Below, one piece after another: positions 43,751 through 52,880 of a stretch of 64,000 nt of DNA (positions within the stretch are counted from its first letter, which is position 1; the number at the start of each line of letters is the position of its first letter). The stretch spans positions 55,389,131 through 55,453,130 of the forward strand of contig CM055268.1 in NCBI GenBank assembly GCA_029237695.1, given 5' to 3'. The translations under genes and the position numbers were made by a program. The stretch comes from Conchocele bisecta. Taxonomy: Eukaryota; Mollusca; Bivalvia; Lucinida; Thyasiridae. The notes under the pieces are model-generated. The model was not told the origin of the DNA and did not search any database. It worked only from the letters and a program-made list of their open reading frames with translations.

Positions 43751-45061
43751 TTAATAGTCGGTGATCACTTCACGAAGACTATTTATTTCAATCTGGTTAT
43801 CAAACTCTGAGAACACTATGACATTGATGACTTTTTCAAGTGCCTTGGCAAACTGAAGTTCAAGTCGTAGATTTCCAGTTCTTATAGGTGTAGGTGTCCT
43901 CGCTTCGCTGCCTTGGTCAGGTGTCAAGTCATATCCCCACAAACAATATCCATTTACATATTCATCTCTAGTAATATCAAATGATTTGTTTTGACCTAGT
44001 GAAGACACAGCTTGATACAAAGACATGTATGATTTAAGATATTTATGTTCAAAATCCGGCTCAAATGGACGGTTGAAAATACCATGACCATTACAATTTA
44101 CATCAATTTTTGATAGATTATTTAAAATGATGAAAATTGAATGGATTTTTTGCGTATTCCCCATTGAAACTAGCATTATCAACCATGCCAATGAATATCC
44201 GTTTTGGTAATTGCCCCTGAAAAAGATGATCTTCTATTTTTGAGCGCATTCCAGTTGCAATTGTGAATGTTTTGACTTCTACTCTACGTATAGGAATTTT
44301 CATATTCTTTTGAACTATGAGTCTGTTCATGTCATTGGACACAGCAGGTAATAGCTCAACAGTTCTTACATTGAAACTAACATTTTCGAAATCTATTTTT
44401 GTCTCTGGTGCGTCAGTGCCGCCTATTAAACAAAACTTTGACGATGCTCTATTGAGTCTTATTCTAATTTCAATTCCATTGGGTAAATATTTTTCTTGTA
44501 AAAATAAATCCAAATGCAATCGTGCTGAAGTTCGATTACTTTACTCCTAGAAATAAATGAATTCCTCTTATTAAGACCTAAATTTGCACCTGCAATGTCA
44601 ACAATCTCATATTTACCGGCGGTATCTTTCAACCACATTTTCACTAGCCGCTAATTGTGTTGATTTACATTCAGCGTTATATGACAAAAGATTTTCTAAA
44701 TATGCCCGAAAAGGATATGTATCAGAATTATTTGTTATCAGTTTATTGTTTAGATATAAATCAATATTACTGAAGATACTATGAAAGAAATTGTTAACTG
44801 GAGCAATATTATCATCTGCGTCTAATGCAGAATTATCTATTTTTAAAATTTTTCAAGTTTCAAATACATGTAAGATTGAGATAAATCTGTCCATTTATCT
44901 GTTTGTGGTGGAATTACAAATTCTATTGGAGCATTATTGTTGAGAGAGGAAATCGGAAAATGTTCAATCCACTGACTTTCGTGCATAGCAGTCATGGTTG
45001 GAGGTACTGATTGAACATCCAACTCAGTCTTACTACATTCACAAGAACCGTTTTGCATCAT
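43751..45061 (-). pseudogene. Polinton major capsid protein (double jelly-roll, F54H12.2 family)
   Basis: The start is at 45061 and the stop at 43751-43753. The N-terminus has CSKTELDVQSVPP and DLSQSYMYLKL, the conserved opening of F54H12.2-type proteins, which structural work and homology identify as the Polinton double-jelly-roll hexon-like capsid protein. The C-terminus carries GYCLWGYDLTPDQ and LRLELQFAKALEKVINVIVF. Length over the gene is about 435 codons, close to the family size. At least three frame changes occur (about 44850 in an A/T run, about 44640, 44510 and 44150). The last 70 codons are in the TIR and therefore duplicated at 54104-54319. Confidence 0.85.
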
Positions 45062-45210
45062 TTTTTATTTTAGTCAAAAATATCTAAATTTCTGTTAGAT
45101 ATTTTTCTCCTTTTTATACCTTTTTGATTGTTACTTGATTTATGGACCTTAACTCTTCGATGTATTGAACGCGACTGATGTTTCCTTATATTTTTTCTTT
45201 GTTTTTATAC

Positions 45211-45471
45211 CTATTTCTTCAAAAATGATTTTCCTAGTGAATTCATTGTTGGTTTACCTCGTGAAATAATTACATCCTTTGGATTTTTGTGTTTAAGAAA
45301 AATATCTTGAGCTAAACCTATTCCTTGTTTCATTCCTTCATTTTTAAAAGAATTTACCCCAGTTTTTATTATCGGTTTTATAAATGGTGAAACGGTTCTA
45401 ATTGCAGATTTGAACAAGGATCCTAATCCTGCTCCATACTGTCGTGTAACTCCTCGATATACAGGATGCAT
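45211..45471 (-). CDS. Small Polinton protein, adenovirus pVI/pX-like
   Basis: 86 intact codons between the two capsid genes. HPVYRGVTRQYGAGLGSLF is followed by an amphipathic segment (AIRTVSPFIKPIIKTGVNSF) and a basic tail (GKSFLKK). Proteins of this type sit beside the capsid genes in Polintons and adintoviruses and have been compared with adenovirus minor core/membrane-active proteins. The function here is inferred from position and composition. It starts 3 bases after the stop of the penton-like gene. Confidence 0.7.
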   Translation of the reverse strand: MHPVYRGVTRQYGAGLGSLFKSAIRTVSPFIKPIIKTGVNSFKNEGMKQGIGLAQDIFLKHKNPKDVIISRGKPTMNSLGKSFLKK

Positions 45472-45474
45472 TTT

Positions 45475-46376
45475 TCAATCTATTTTTCTTTTCCTAAAAT
45501 GTAACTTCCACCATAGACATTTCCAAGAACAAAATGAACAGGAATTGCCAGAATCTCCTCTTATATTTATATGAATTGTATCAAATTCAGATTTTGATAC
45601 AGGCATATAATGTAAGTTTAAAAATTCATGGTTAATATGTTGATTGTCACTATCATTTTCAATTGAATTTGATGTTTTGAATGGTACAACTCTTAAAATC
45701 GGAGCTTGAATATGTCCTATAATCGAATATTCAACAATATCAGAGTAAACAAACAAATGATTAAACCCCTCATTTAAATTTGACAAATATGGAAAAAAAT
45801 CATTTGCATTACTGTTTGAAAAAATGTATCGTTTACTAACTTTGGATCTCCACCTAACTTTAAAAACAATGTATTGTTAAATTTAATTCCTGTTTTGCGA
45901 ATTTTATGGAAACTAAATTTTGGACGTTTCATACCATGAGAATATGAAACGTTAATCGTTTGCTTGTTTTTTTTAAAAATATCGTTAAAAGAATCTTGAA
46001 TGATATTATCAATTGTTTTCCAATACATGAGTTATTGATGAATAGGATCCAGGTTGTTAAATTAAATTTGAGACTCCATTTAATCGGAGTACCATCTTCA
46101 CTAAAGCCTATCTCACTTATATCAAATCTTTTATTTTGTATATCTAAAACATTCAAGTAGAAAGATAAATCTTTTGTTATGAATATTAAATTCAGTTTCG
46201 TCTTTGGTAATATTTAAAAACTGTGATGGAATAATTAATTCCACTAATGCTATTTCCCAGTTTTCTTTATCGATGCGAACTGTCTGAGGTAATTTAACTT
46301 TGAAACAACATTGTGTATTTGATGAATAAATATCCATAGAACTATCACTCAGTAATGTTACGTAAAATGAATTCAT
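45475..46376 (-). pseudogene. Polinton penton-like minor capsid protein (single jelly roll)
   Basis: The start is at 46376 (MNSFYVTLLSDSS) and the end near 45475 (LHFRKRK). Readable blocks: NWEIALVELIIPSQF; FNDIFKK; LFVYSDIVEYSIIGHIQAPILRVVPF (about 45700-45760); and FDTIHINIRGDSG. HIFVY(S/T)DIV and the INIR(D/G)D(S/T)G end are family signatures. It would form capsid vertices with the major capsid protein. Frame changes at about 46150, 46030, 45790 and 45520 break it. A partial inverted copy is at 52289-52880. Confidence 0.8.
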
Positions 46377-46496
46377 TTTTTACCGTCTGTAAAATCGAAG
46401 CCTGCCTGTGATTTTTTTTTTTGGTAAATTTTAAACCTGGACTTGGTAAAATGTATCCAAGAGAACTACTTAAAAAGAACGAGCCATAATTCACGA

Positions 46497-46661
46497 TTAG
46501 GACTTTGGATACTTAAATGAATGATGGCTGTTGTAACAATTGCATATATTATAACTACTTGAGAAAATATATTGAAATTGATTTTTTGGTATTCGTTTAC
46601 CACAAAATGAAAACTCTTGTTTTTCTATTTTTCCGTTTTCAATTATATCTTGTTCATTCAT
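46497..46661 (-). CDS. Small ORF overlapping the integrase stop
   Basis: 54 codons starting at the ATG at 46659-46661, which overlaps the integrase TGA as ATGA. The first half (IIENGKIEKQEFSFCGKRI) looks protein-like; the end is Ser/Tyr/Asn-rich and may be frameshifted. No function recognised. Confidence 0.4.
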   Translation of the reverse strand: MNEQDIIENGKIEKQEFSFCGKRIPKNQFQYIFSSSYNICNCYNSHHSFKYPKS

Positions 46662-47785
46662 ATTATGTTTGATGTTGAAATCCAACTATCAAACTTTGAC
46701 GGATAACCCATCCAACGAACTTTAGTTTCCTTGATTGTTTTATTACCTACACGTCTTGTACGTCGAGCAAGAACTGATTCAATTTCATATATTTCATCAT
46801 CTTTTATACCTTGAATTTCCTTTCCTAAAATGTACCCATTATTTTTTCACCATCAAGATCTTCAATTTTATAAGTTGCTGGTAAACTTTTATTAATATGA
46901 AATATTTTAAATAATTCTTTCGTCCGTTTTGGTAGATAACCCTTTTCAAATGTGCGTTTTGTTTTATTAATACGAACTCAAATCACCGACATGTAAATTT
47001 GTTTTTGGTTGGAATAGCTTGTTTTTTCATTCCATACAATGCATGTGTAACCTCTAATTTTCATTTGAGGTATTGACAGAAATTGGGGTCCTCTTAATAC
47101 TACGATGGTATGTTCGGTTGTATCCATCAACAATATTTTGTAAAATATCAATATATTTTCTAGTTTTATGATATGTGAAATATTTCCACATACGTGTTTT
47201 TTAAAGTTCTTTGAAATGCCGTTCAACTATACTTGCTTTAGTTTCAGGGTTTTCGGTTGTGAAAAAATGAATGTGCTTAGATTTCAAGAAATGTTGAAAT
47301 TCTTTATTTTTTAAATTCCGTTCCTTTATCGCTTTGTAAAGAACGTGGCTTACGTTTTGATGTTTTTAGTATCAAATCAAACGCGTTAATCAATGTTTTC
47401 CCCGTTTTGTTAGGAAGGGGTATGACCCATGCATATTTTGAAAATACATCTATTACACACAATAGATATCTTTGATTCTCATTTTCGCCTGAGAATTGTT
47501 GCATATCTGCCAAATCAGCCTGCCATTGTTGATCGATACCTCCTACTATTGTCTTACGACGTGTAAAAACGTCTTTAGAATTTGTTTATGAAGTGTATAT
47601 GTTTCTGCTCTACTCAACCATTCTTGTATATGTTTTAATCTAACATCTGAAAATGTGTTTATTCGTTTAATTGAATCATACAAGTGTTTTGCACTTGTGT
47701 AGGCAATTGAACTTTTTGGATCATAATATATTTTCTTTAGTAATGAATTAAGTTTCTTCTCTTTATGCTTTAATAAGGCTCCCAT
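46658..47785 (-). pseudogene. Polinton DDE integrase with chromodomain-like C-terminus (F54H12.3 family)
   Basis: Retroviral-type integrase that would insert the element and create the 6-bp duplication. The start is at 47785. An N-terminal helical region (YYDPKSSIAYTSAKHLY, SRAETYTLHKQ) is followed by the catalytic core: LADMQQFS (first Asp), LCVIDVFSKYAWVIPL, LQSDKGTEF (second Asp), the Glu in KASIVE (about 47230), then YNRTYHRSI. The C-terminal part has TYKIEDLDGE (about 46860) and a chromodomain-like YEIESVL...VRWMGYPSKFDSWI (about 46790-46690). Several frameshifts occur. A partial direct copy is at 53438-54031. Confidence 0.85.
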
Positions 47786-47870
47786 CTTTTAAGATATGTT
47801 GAATCAGACTTTCTTTTTATACCAGTTGGGGTGACTGAAATTTTTGATTTTGGTGTTTTACGATGTTTCA

Positions 47871-48510
47871 TTACTGTTTTAGGTGTACTAAAATATTGAA
47901 TCCGGACTCAATGTCAGATGTATCAGTTTGATATTTATGCATCCAGTTCCATCGTTGTCTATTACCAACTACGTCTTGTGGTATATTGAGTTCCTGTAAA
48001 GCTATACTGAATGTCTCCCAACCTCTGGGGTTAAATCCTTTTCTTTGACGTAAAGTGTCATTAACTAAATCAATCAATAATATTTGACCACCCTTTATAA
48101 GTTTTCCTTTATATGTTACTAAACCATTTTCATCCCAACTGATTTTTGGATTATCTTTCAGCATGCTTAAAAGAAGTTCTGCCTTTCTTTGCATTGTTTT
48201 TGGTATACTTTGTAAAATCCTATCATTAAGTGGTCTTTTTGTACTTTCATTTACTGTAACATGTTGAGGTTCTAAAACTTTTTTAAATGATTCCTGGAAT
48301 TTATGTAATGTTTCTCCGTGTTGCTTTACCTTTTCACTTTCCGATAAATCTGTTCTTTCTAAAAGGTTAGATAATTTTGTTTGAAGTTTAGCTGTATTTG
48401 CAATTTGTGGATCCGGTGGGAGCTGAGGTTTTTGACTTTGTTCTATTTTCCATTTATTCATTTCTTCCAGTAAATGCAAAAGGAACAAGTGCCATTTTCC
48501 TGACCGACAT
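47871..48510 (-). pseudogene. Conserved Polinton protein of unknown function
   Basis: About 210 codons. The start ATG (48508-48510) overlaps the previous gene's stop as TAATG. One frame change occurs near 48475, after which the frame is open to 47871. It is helical and charged, with RILQSIPKTMQRKAELLL, ISWDENGLVTYKGKLI, LVNDTLRQRKGFNPRGWETF and LNIPQDVVGNRQRWNW. This pattern recurs in Polintons of cnidarians and molluscs as far as I recall. No catalytic motif is evident. Confidence 0.6.
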
Positions 48511-48911
48511 TATTTAACTAGAGCTCGAATACCTGCTCGGGCACCAACACCAAGTGCACCACCTAGAACAGCTTTACCTATTAATGGTAATAATGGAAGT
48601 AAAAATGGTAAAAGACCTCCTGTCTGATTTATAATATTTTTCTTTTTCTTAATTGAAATTGATTTTGATACAAGTTGTCTGAGATGTTTACGCTTCGGAT
48701 ACAATTTACGTTTCTGATCAAATGTAAGTGTGACATTGCCTTTTAAAGAGATTGTGACAACATTCACAAATACACTTAATTATAGATTTGGTGCATTTTT
48801 TATTAATTTTTCACGATATTTTTTAGGTTCATTAGCTATAGCCAAAAGCATAGCACCATGTTTTTTAATTAATGGTTTCTTTTTACTGGTTTTATTCTTG
48901 ACCTTACCCAT
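48510..48911 (-). pseudogene. Polinton small basic protein with hydrophobic C-terminus (adenovirus X-like)
   Basis: Start ATG 48909-48911, stop 48510-48512, about 130 codons with a frameshift near 48775. N-terminal basic part (GKVKNKTSKKK), helical AMLLAIANEPKKYREKLIKN, middle KGNVTLTFDQKRKLYPKRK, then a Gly-Gly and a strongly hydrophobic stretch (GGLLPFLLPLLPLIGKAVLG). A basic head plus a hydrophobic tail after GG recalls adenovirus pX and its Polinton/adintovirus counterparts. The GG could be a protease site, although the residue four places upstream is Gln, not the usual Met/Leu/Ile. Confidence 0.65.
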
Positions 48912-48967
48912 CTTTATACTAACAATACTTTATATTGAATGATACAAAATTAATTAATAACTGTATT

Positions 48968-49210
48968 TTATACGCCTAAGTACCTTTTAATTTTTACTCT
49001 GAATTCAGGAATTTTAAACGCAAAATCTTTTAGATGTTTTATTTCCTTTTCGATTTGAATAAGTTTGTTTTTGACAACTTCTTTGGTCTTAGGAGATCTC
49101 AAAGGCACCTTGGTAGAAAGTACAATACTGATATCTATATTACTATATTGGAGAATAAATAGTAGGTCCTCTAACATCCTTATCTGTAATCCATCGATGA
49201 AAAATGTCAC
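48968..49210 (-). CDS. Uncharacterised ORF downstream of the ATPase
   Basis: 80 codons, overlapping the ATPase end in another frame. The last 60 residues are Lys/Glu-rich and probably helical (KNKLIQIEKEIKHLKDFAFK). The true start may be near 49160. No family recognised. Confidence 0.4.
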   Translation of the reverse strand: MTFFIDGLQIRMLEDLLFILQYSNIDISIVLSTKVPLRSPKTKEVVKNKLIQIEKEIKHLKDFAFKIPEFRVKIKRYLGV

Positions 49211-49812
49211 TTCTTAAACGAAATTGTTTTTTAATTCGTGATTGAAAATCAATTAACAAATAACCATGTTCATGAGAAGTAGCATCATTGTAGGCAGAAA
49301 TTAAGTGTGGACTTTGCATTTGACGTGATAATGTTTTAATTTGTAACCCATCACGTTCATTTCTAAATAAAATCATGTAAAGGGAATTAAGACTTATAGT
49401 TCTACTCGATTTATTTTGTTGAAACATATTTTGTGTAATATATTACACTTGAATTTCTATGATGACCTTTTCTTGTAAACCACAATTTTATTTTTTCTTC
49501 ATCTTATTTCTCCTAACATATCATCAAATACTACAAGATGTGGAATTGATACATCGGATACAATTTTCATTTTCATCATCTGGGATACCTTCAATAAATT
49601 TGAGGAAATTGAACTTTTCTTGCATAATAGTATAGATGTGCTGCCATTCTTTTGAAACACCATATTACTTTTTCGGGTACAATATTAAATAAATCTTTGC
49701 GATAATCAATAATCTTTTGTACAATTTCAGTTTTTCCACATCCACTTGGACCTGCTATATAAATGTTACAAGGATGTTGAAATAACAAAGACAATAGGTC
49801 TTCGTTCTCCAT
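49143..49812 (-). pseudogene. Polinton DNA-packaging ATPase (FtsK/HerA, A32-like)
   Basis: Starts at 49812. Walker A is GPSGCGKT (about 49733-49756). The Walker B region HILVVFDDM (about 49505-49545) is in another frame. The C-terminal part has SLNSLYMILFRNERDGLQIKTL and ATSHEHGYLLIDF, matching the sensor and C-terminal blocks of A32-like ATPases. It would pump DNA into capsids. At least two frame changes split it, and the stop is at 49143. Confidence 0.85.
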
Positions 49813-49907
49813 TGTTTACAGTACAAGGTCCAGATGTATAATGATATACTATCATGTGTATAACAATGTTTTATTTGAAAAGGAATTCTGTTCGAATAGT
49901 TTGGGGT

Positions 49908-49923
49908 TGCCCTGAAAAGGGCC
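49908..49923 (-). promoter_or_regulatory. Histone-type 3' stem-loop, diverged copy
   Basis: On the - strand AACGGCCCTTTTCAGGGCAACC. Same as the copy at 50908-50923 except that the last stem base is A instead of C, which loses the outermost pair. A purine-rich GAACAGAA follows about 15 bases downstream. Confidence 0.5.
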
Positions 49924-50017
49924 GTTTGGGTAAAGGTACGAGTACTGTTATTTTTATTTTAAAAAAGACACGAGTACTGGTACAATTTTAAAAATAAAAA
50001 AGACACGAGTACTGGTA

Positions 50018-50020
<3 letters not shown>

Positions 50021-50055
<35 letters not shown>

Positions 50056-50139
50056 TTGTTTTTTTTTTTTATCTTTTTTTTTTTTCTTTTTTTCTTTTCT
50101 TTTTTTTTATTTCTTTTTTTTTTTTTTTCTTTTTTTTTG
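50021..50139. repeat. T-rich homopolymer run
   Basis: About 119 bp, almost all T, with scattered C, G and A. The length is probably unreliable in the assembly. Confidence 0.8.
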
Positions 50140-50176
50140 TTTTTGTAAAAAAAAAGGCACGAGTACTGGTACTAAT

Positions 50177-50281
50177 TTATTTTCGTGGAATCAAATGATT
50201 TTCTTTTTCTGGACGAATGTGATTACGATGTGCACCAACCCCACTTTTATGTGAATGTATTTTTTCGTCAACTCTCGACAT
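50177..50281 (-). CDS. 34-codon ORF within the Polinton
   Basis: Starts ATG (50279-50281) and stops TAA (50177-50179). The peptide is rich in His, Lys and Arg (KIHSHKSGVGAHRNHIRPEK) with no hydrophobic segment. A second copy at about 51118-51212 keeps most codons but lacks the start and is frameshifted near its end. The stem-loop at 49908 lies about 250 bases downstream. Coding status is uncertain. Confidence 0.35.
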   Translation of the reverse strand: MSRVDEKIHSHKSGVGAHRNHIRPEKENHLIPRK

Positions 50282-50417
50282 GTTAACTGAGGTGTGCCAA
50301 ATTCAGAACTGAATTATCAGTTTTTAAAACAACATTCAAGAAATTTGATGTTAAAGTTATTTCATTTTTACTTATTTTTAACAATGTAAAAATTGTAAGG
50401 TTTAGGATATGGTTTTA

Positions 50418-50482
50418 TATCCTATCTGAGAGTAAGTATCCAATACATGCTTACTCTCTGTCGTGGGGTTATATTTATAGGA
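50418..50482. promoter_or_regulatory. Inverted repeat with TATA-like box
   Basis: TATCCTATCTGAGAGTAAG and the inverse CTTACTCTCTG form a hairpin. CCTATAAATATAA on the - strand (50469-50481) could be a TATA box reading toward the 34-codon ORF. The CTGAGAGTAA motif recurs at 50721 and 52022. Confidence 0.4.
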
Positions 50483-50719
50483 TATCGTTCATCAAATCAT
50501 CGAACTTGTTCCAGTTATATACGAAGCTATTCGAGACTTCTCTTGCTTCAAATTTCAAAATATAGTAAGGAATTAAATTCCTAACCACGTACTCGTAAAA
50601 TAAAATATATTAAAGTTAACATCCTAGATGTGTAGAGTCAGGGTTGTACTCTGAACAATGTAATACTTTTCATCGGATGTCACACTTTATATTAAACCAT
50701 AAAAAGGTTTTACATCCTA

Positions 50720-50745
50720 CCTGAGAGTAAAGCATATATAAATTA
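50720..50745 (+). promoter_or_regulatory. Promoter-like motif: CCTGAGAGTAA plus TATA box
   Basis: CCTGAGAGTAA followed five bases later by TATATAAATTA. The same arrangement (CCTGAGAATAA, TATAAATTAG) is at 52021-52046. No ORF of note follows either copy. Confidence 0.4.
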
Positions 50746-50907
50746 GAGCGGATCAGAGATTGTGTGCATACTAAAATGTTTAAATTACATCTGAAGATAT
50801 TATATACTTTGAAATGTATGTTGTGTTTAACAACTAACGGTAGATATACAAAGTTATTACATGTAGGATATAAATTGTAAAGTAATCTTTTCGTAATAAT
50901 GTGTGGT

Positions 50908-50923
50908 GGCCCTGAAAAGGGCC
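50908..50923 (-). promoter_or_regulatory. Histone-type mRNA 3' stem-loop
   Basis: The - strand reads AAACGGCCCTTTTCAGGGCCACC, shown here in part: a 6-bp stem GGCCCT/AGGGCC with the TTTC loop. This matches the metazoan replication-dependent histone stem-loop, including A-rich 5' flank and ACC(A) 3' flank. A purine block CGAAAAGA about 15 bases further on resembles the U7 snRNA-binding element. No histone gene is nearby; the upstream - strand frame is the duplicated fragment at 50940. Confidence 0.65.
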
Positions 50924-50939
50924 GTTTTTTTTTGTTTAT

Positions 50940-51091
50940 GTAACATGTACCACAAATAATATTCAGTGGTAATGCGTCGCCATTTGTTGTTTGATTCTCG
51001 AGTTTTAACTCTCACAACGCCCGTAGTATCAGGTTTTGTTCTGTAATAAAACTCTTTTGATCCTCCGTTTTCAAATAAAATATCAATTATT
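50940..51091 (-). pseudogene. Duplicated protein fragment (TTGVVRVKTRESN), copy 1
   Basis: An open - strand frame of about 50 codons ending near the stem-loop, with EFYYRTKPDTTGVVRVK and NNKWRRITTEY. The copy at 51216-51366 is the same with small indels and stops right after TTEY. Codons are conserved better than flanks, which hints at former coding. No family recognised. Confidence 0.4.
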
Positions 51092-51215
51092 TAAAAAAAA
51101 ATTAAATTAGTTATATTTTATTTTCGAGGAATCAAATGAATTTTCTTTTTCTGGACGAATGTGTTTACGATGTGCACCAATCCCACTTTTATGTGAATGT
51201 ATTTTTTGTTTAGAG

Positions 51216-51366
51216 TGTACACCTGTACAAACTAATATTCAGTGGTAATGCGTCGCCATTTGTTGTTTGATTCTCGAGTTTTAACTCTCACAACGCCCGT
51301 AGTATCAGATTTTGTCTCTGTAGTAAAACTCTTTTGATCCTCCGTTTCAAATAAAATATCAATATA
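51216..51366 (-). pseudogene. Duplicated protein fragment, copy 2
   Basis: Same fragment as 50940-51091, offset by about 275 bp. On its upstream side the sequence joins an integrase-derived piece (about 51350-51425) that runs partly in one and partly in the other orientation, so this is a rearrangement junction. Confidence 0.45.
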
Positions 51367-51521
51367 TTTTCTAGTTTGATGATTTCAAAGAACTTTAAAA
51401 ACACGTATGTGGAAATATTTCGGAATATATAAGGCTGATGCAATAACCATCTGTGGAATATATAAGGCTGATGCAATAGCCAGGGCTATAGGGCTATTGC
51501 ATCAGCCTTATATATTCCGAA

Positions 51522-51788
51522 ATATTTCGGTTTCCGTGGCCGACAGACCCGAGCGGGAAATAAACAGTTATTTCCGTGGCCGTACAGACCAGTTGTGTGT
51601 TTTTTTCGGAAAATAAACGTATTTCCGTTGCCGACAGACCATAGACCAGTTGTGTTTTTTTACGGAAAAATAACGGAGTTATTTCTGTGACCGACAGACC
51701 ACAGACCAGTGTGTTTTTGACGGAAAATAAACGGAGTTATTTCCGTGGCCGACAGACCACAGACAGTTGTGTTTTTACGGAAAATAAA
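51522..51788. repeat. About 64-bp tandem repeat in the Polinton
   Basis: Four units of TTATTTCCGTGGCCGACAGA, CCAGTTGTGTTTTTACGG and AAAATAAACGGAG with small indels. It is preceded by a palindrome at about 51420-51530 (GAATATATAAGGCTGATGCA and complement). Confidence 0.65.
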
Positions 51789-52288
51789 GTTTCTTTGGTT
51801 TTTTAAAAAAATGATAATTATTATTATTTTATTTTCGTGGAATCAAATGATTATTCTTTCAATCTGACATGACAAAATGAACATTGAATTTACGTTAGAC
51901 GTACTAGTGTTACAATACAGTAATACATCCCACATTAAATTTCATTTTTACTTATTTTTGACAATGTAAAAATTGTAAGTGTTTCTTTCATGAAACTTTT
52001 TAATATAAAGTTACATCAGACCTGAGAATAACCATGTATAAATTAGACTGTCGCTTGAGAGTCCATGTCGCTTCAGAGTTCAGTAGACTAATGATGACCA
52101 TATGTAAGTTGTGGCTTCTTTTATAACCGTCACGGTGTAACGATAGTATATAAGCTGTTACAAATTGATTAATACTTTATTACAACATTCAACATACCAC
52201 TTGTACCATACTCTGACACCGAGAGTAAAACCGGAGAGTCACCAGATGTTAGAAGATTTTAGAAATAAAAAATAAAAGATTTGATTTG

Positions 52289-52880
52289 ATAATGAGATAG
52301 GGTTTAGTGAAGATGGTAGCCCGATTAAATGGAGTATCAAATTTAATTTTCAACCTGGATCCTATTCATTAAATAACTCATGTATTGGAAACAATTGATA
52401 CTATCATTCAAGATTCTTTTAACGATATTTTTAAAAAAGCAAGCAAGCGATTAGCGTTTCATATTCTCATGGTATGAAACGTCCAAAATTTAATTTCCAC
52501 AAAATTCACAAAACAAGAATTAATTTTAACCGTACAAAGTTAGGTGGAAATCCAAAACTATTAAACAATACATTTTTTCAAGCAGTGATGCAAATGATTA
52601 TTTCCCACATTTGTCAAATTTAAATGAGGGATTTAATCATTTGTTTGTTTACTCTGATATTGTTGAATATTCTATTGTAGGACATATTCAAGCTCCGATT
52701 TTAAGAGTTGTACCATTCAAAACAACAAATTCAATTGAAAATGATAGTGGCAGTCAACATATTAACCATGCATTTATTTTTAAACTTACATTATATGCCT
52801 ATTGGCATAATGAATGTATATGTAAATCCGTTTACTCATGAAGTTGAATTCAGCAACATACCGAAAACCATATCCGATAA
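52289..52880 (+). pseudogene. Inverted partial copy of the penton-like gene
   Basis: Matches the central and C-terminal part of 45475-46110 in opposite orientation, including LFVYSDIVEYSIVGHIQAPI (about 52635-52695). It diverges near 52790 and is frameshifted. Confidence 0.75.

Larger units (their letters stand above)
42523..43965 (+). repeat. Polinton terminal inverted repeat, left
   Basis: 1,443 bp, the inverse of 54104-55546 with scattered substitutions and indels. It includes subterminal repeats of the type (G/C)CATAGT(G/A), twice followed by GGCACCCC (42623-42790), the full protease gene, and the last 70 or so codons of the major capsid gene. Confidence 0.9.
49813..52288. other. AT-rich, rearranged non-coding region of the Polinton
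   Basis: This is where a PolB gene would be expected, but no long frame is present. It contains GACACGAGTACTGGTAC repeats (49937, 49969, 50006, 50159), a 119-bp T-rich run (50021-50139), two histone-type stem-loops, a 34-codon ORF with a decayed copy, a duplicated coding fragment, promoter-like repeats and a 64-bp tandem repeat. Confidence 0.7.

Noticed and set aside
44317..44550. + strand frames inside the Polinton capsid region (44317-44784, 45960-46160, 48730-48942)
   Set aside because: Shadows of the - strand capsid, penton-like and X-like genes; their translations have no family resemblance.
50908..50923. A histone gene in the Polinton
   Set aside because: I looked on the - strand upstream of the stem-loop for histone endings and folds and found none; only the 3' processing-type signal is present.
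49813..52288. Degraded PolB gene
   Set aside because: No polymerase or exonuclease motifs were found in six frames by eye; a profile search would be needed to exclude very decayed remnants.
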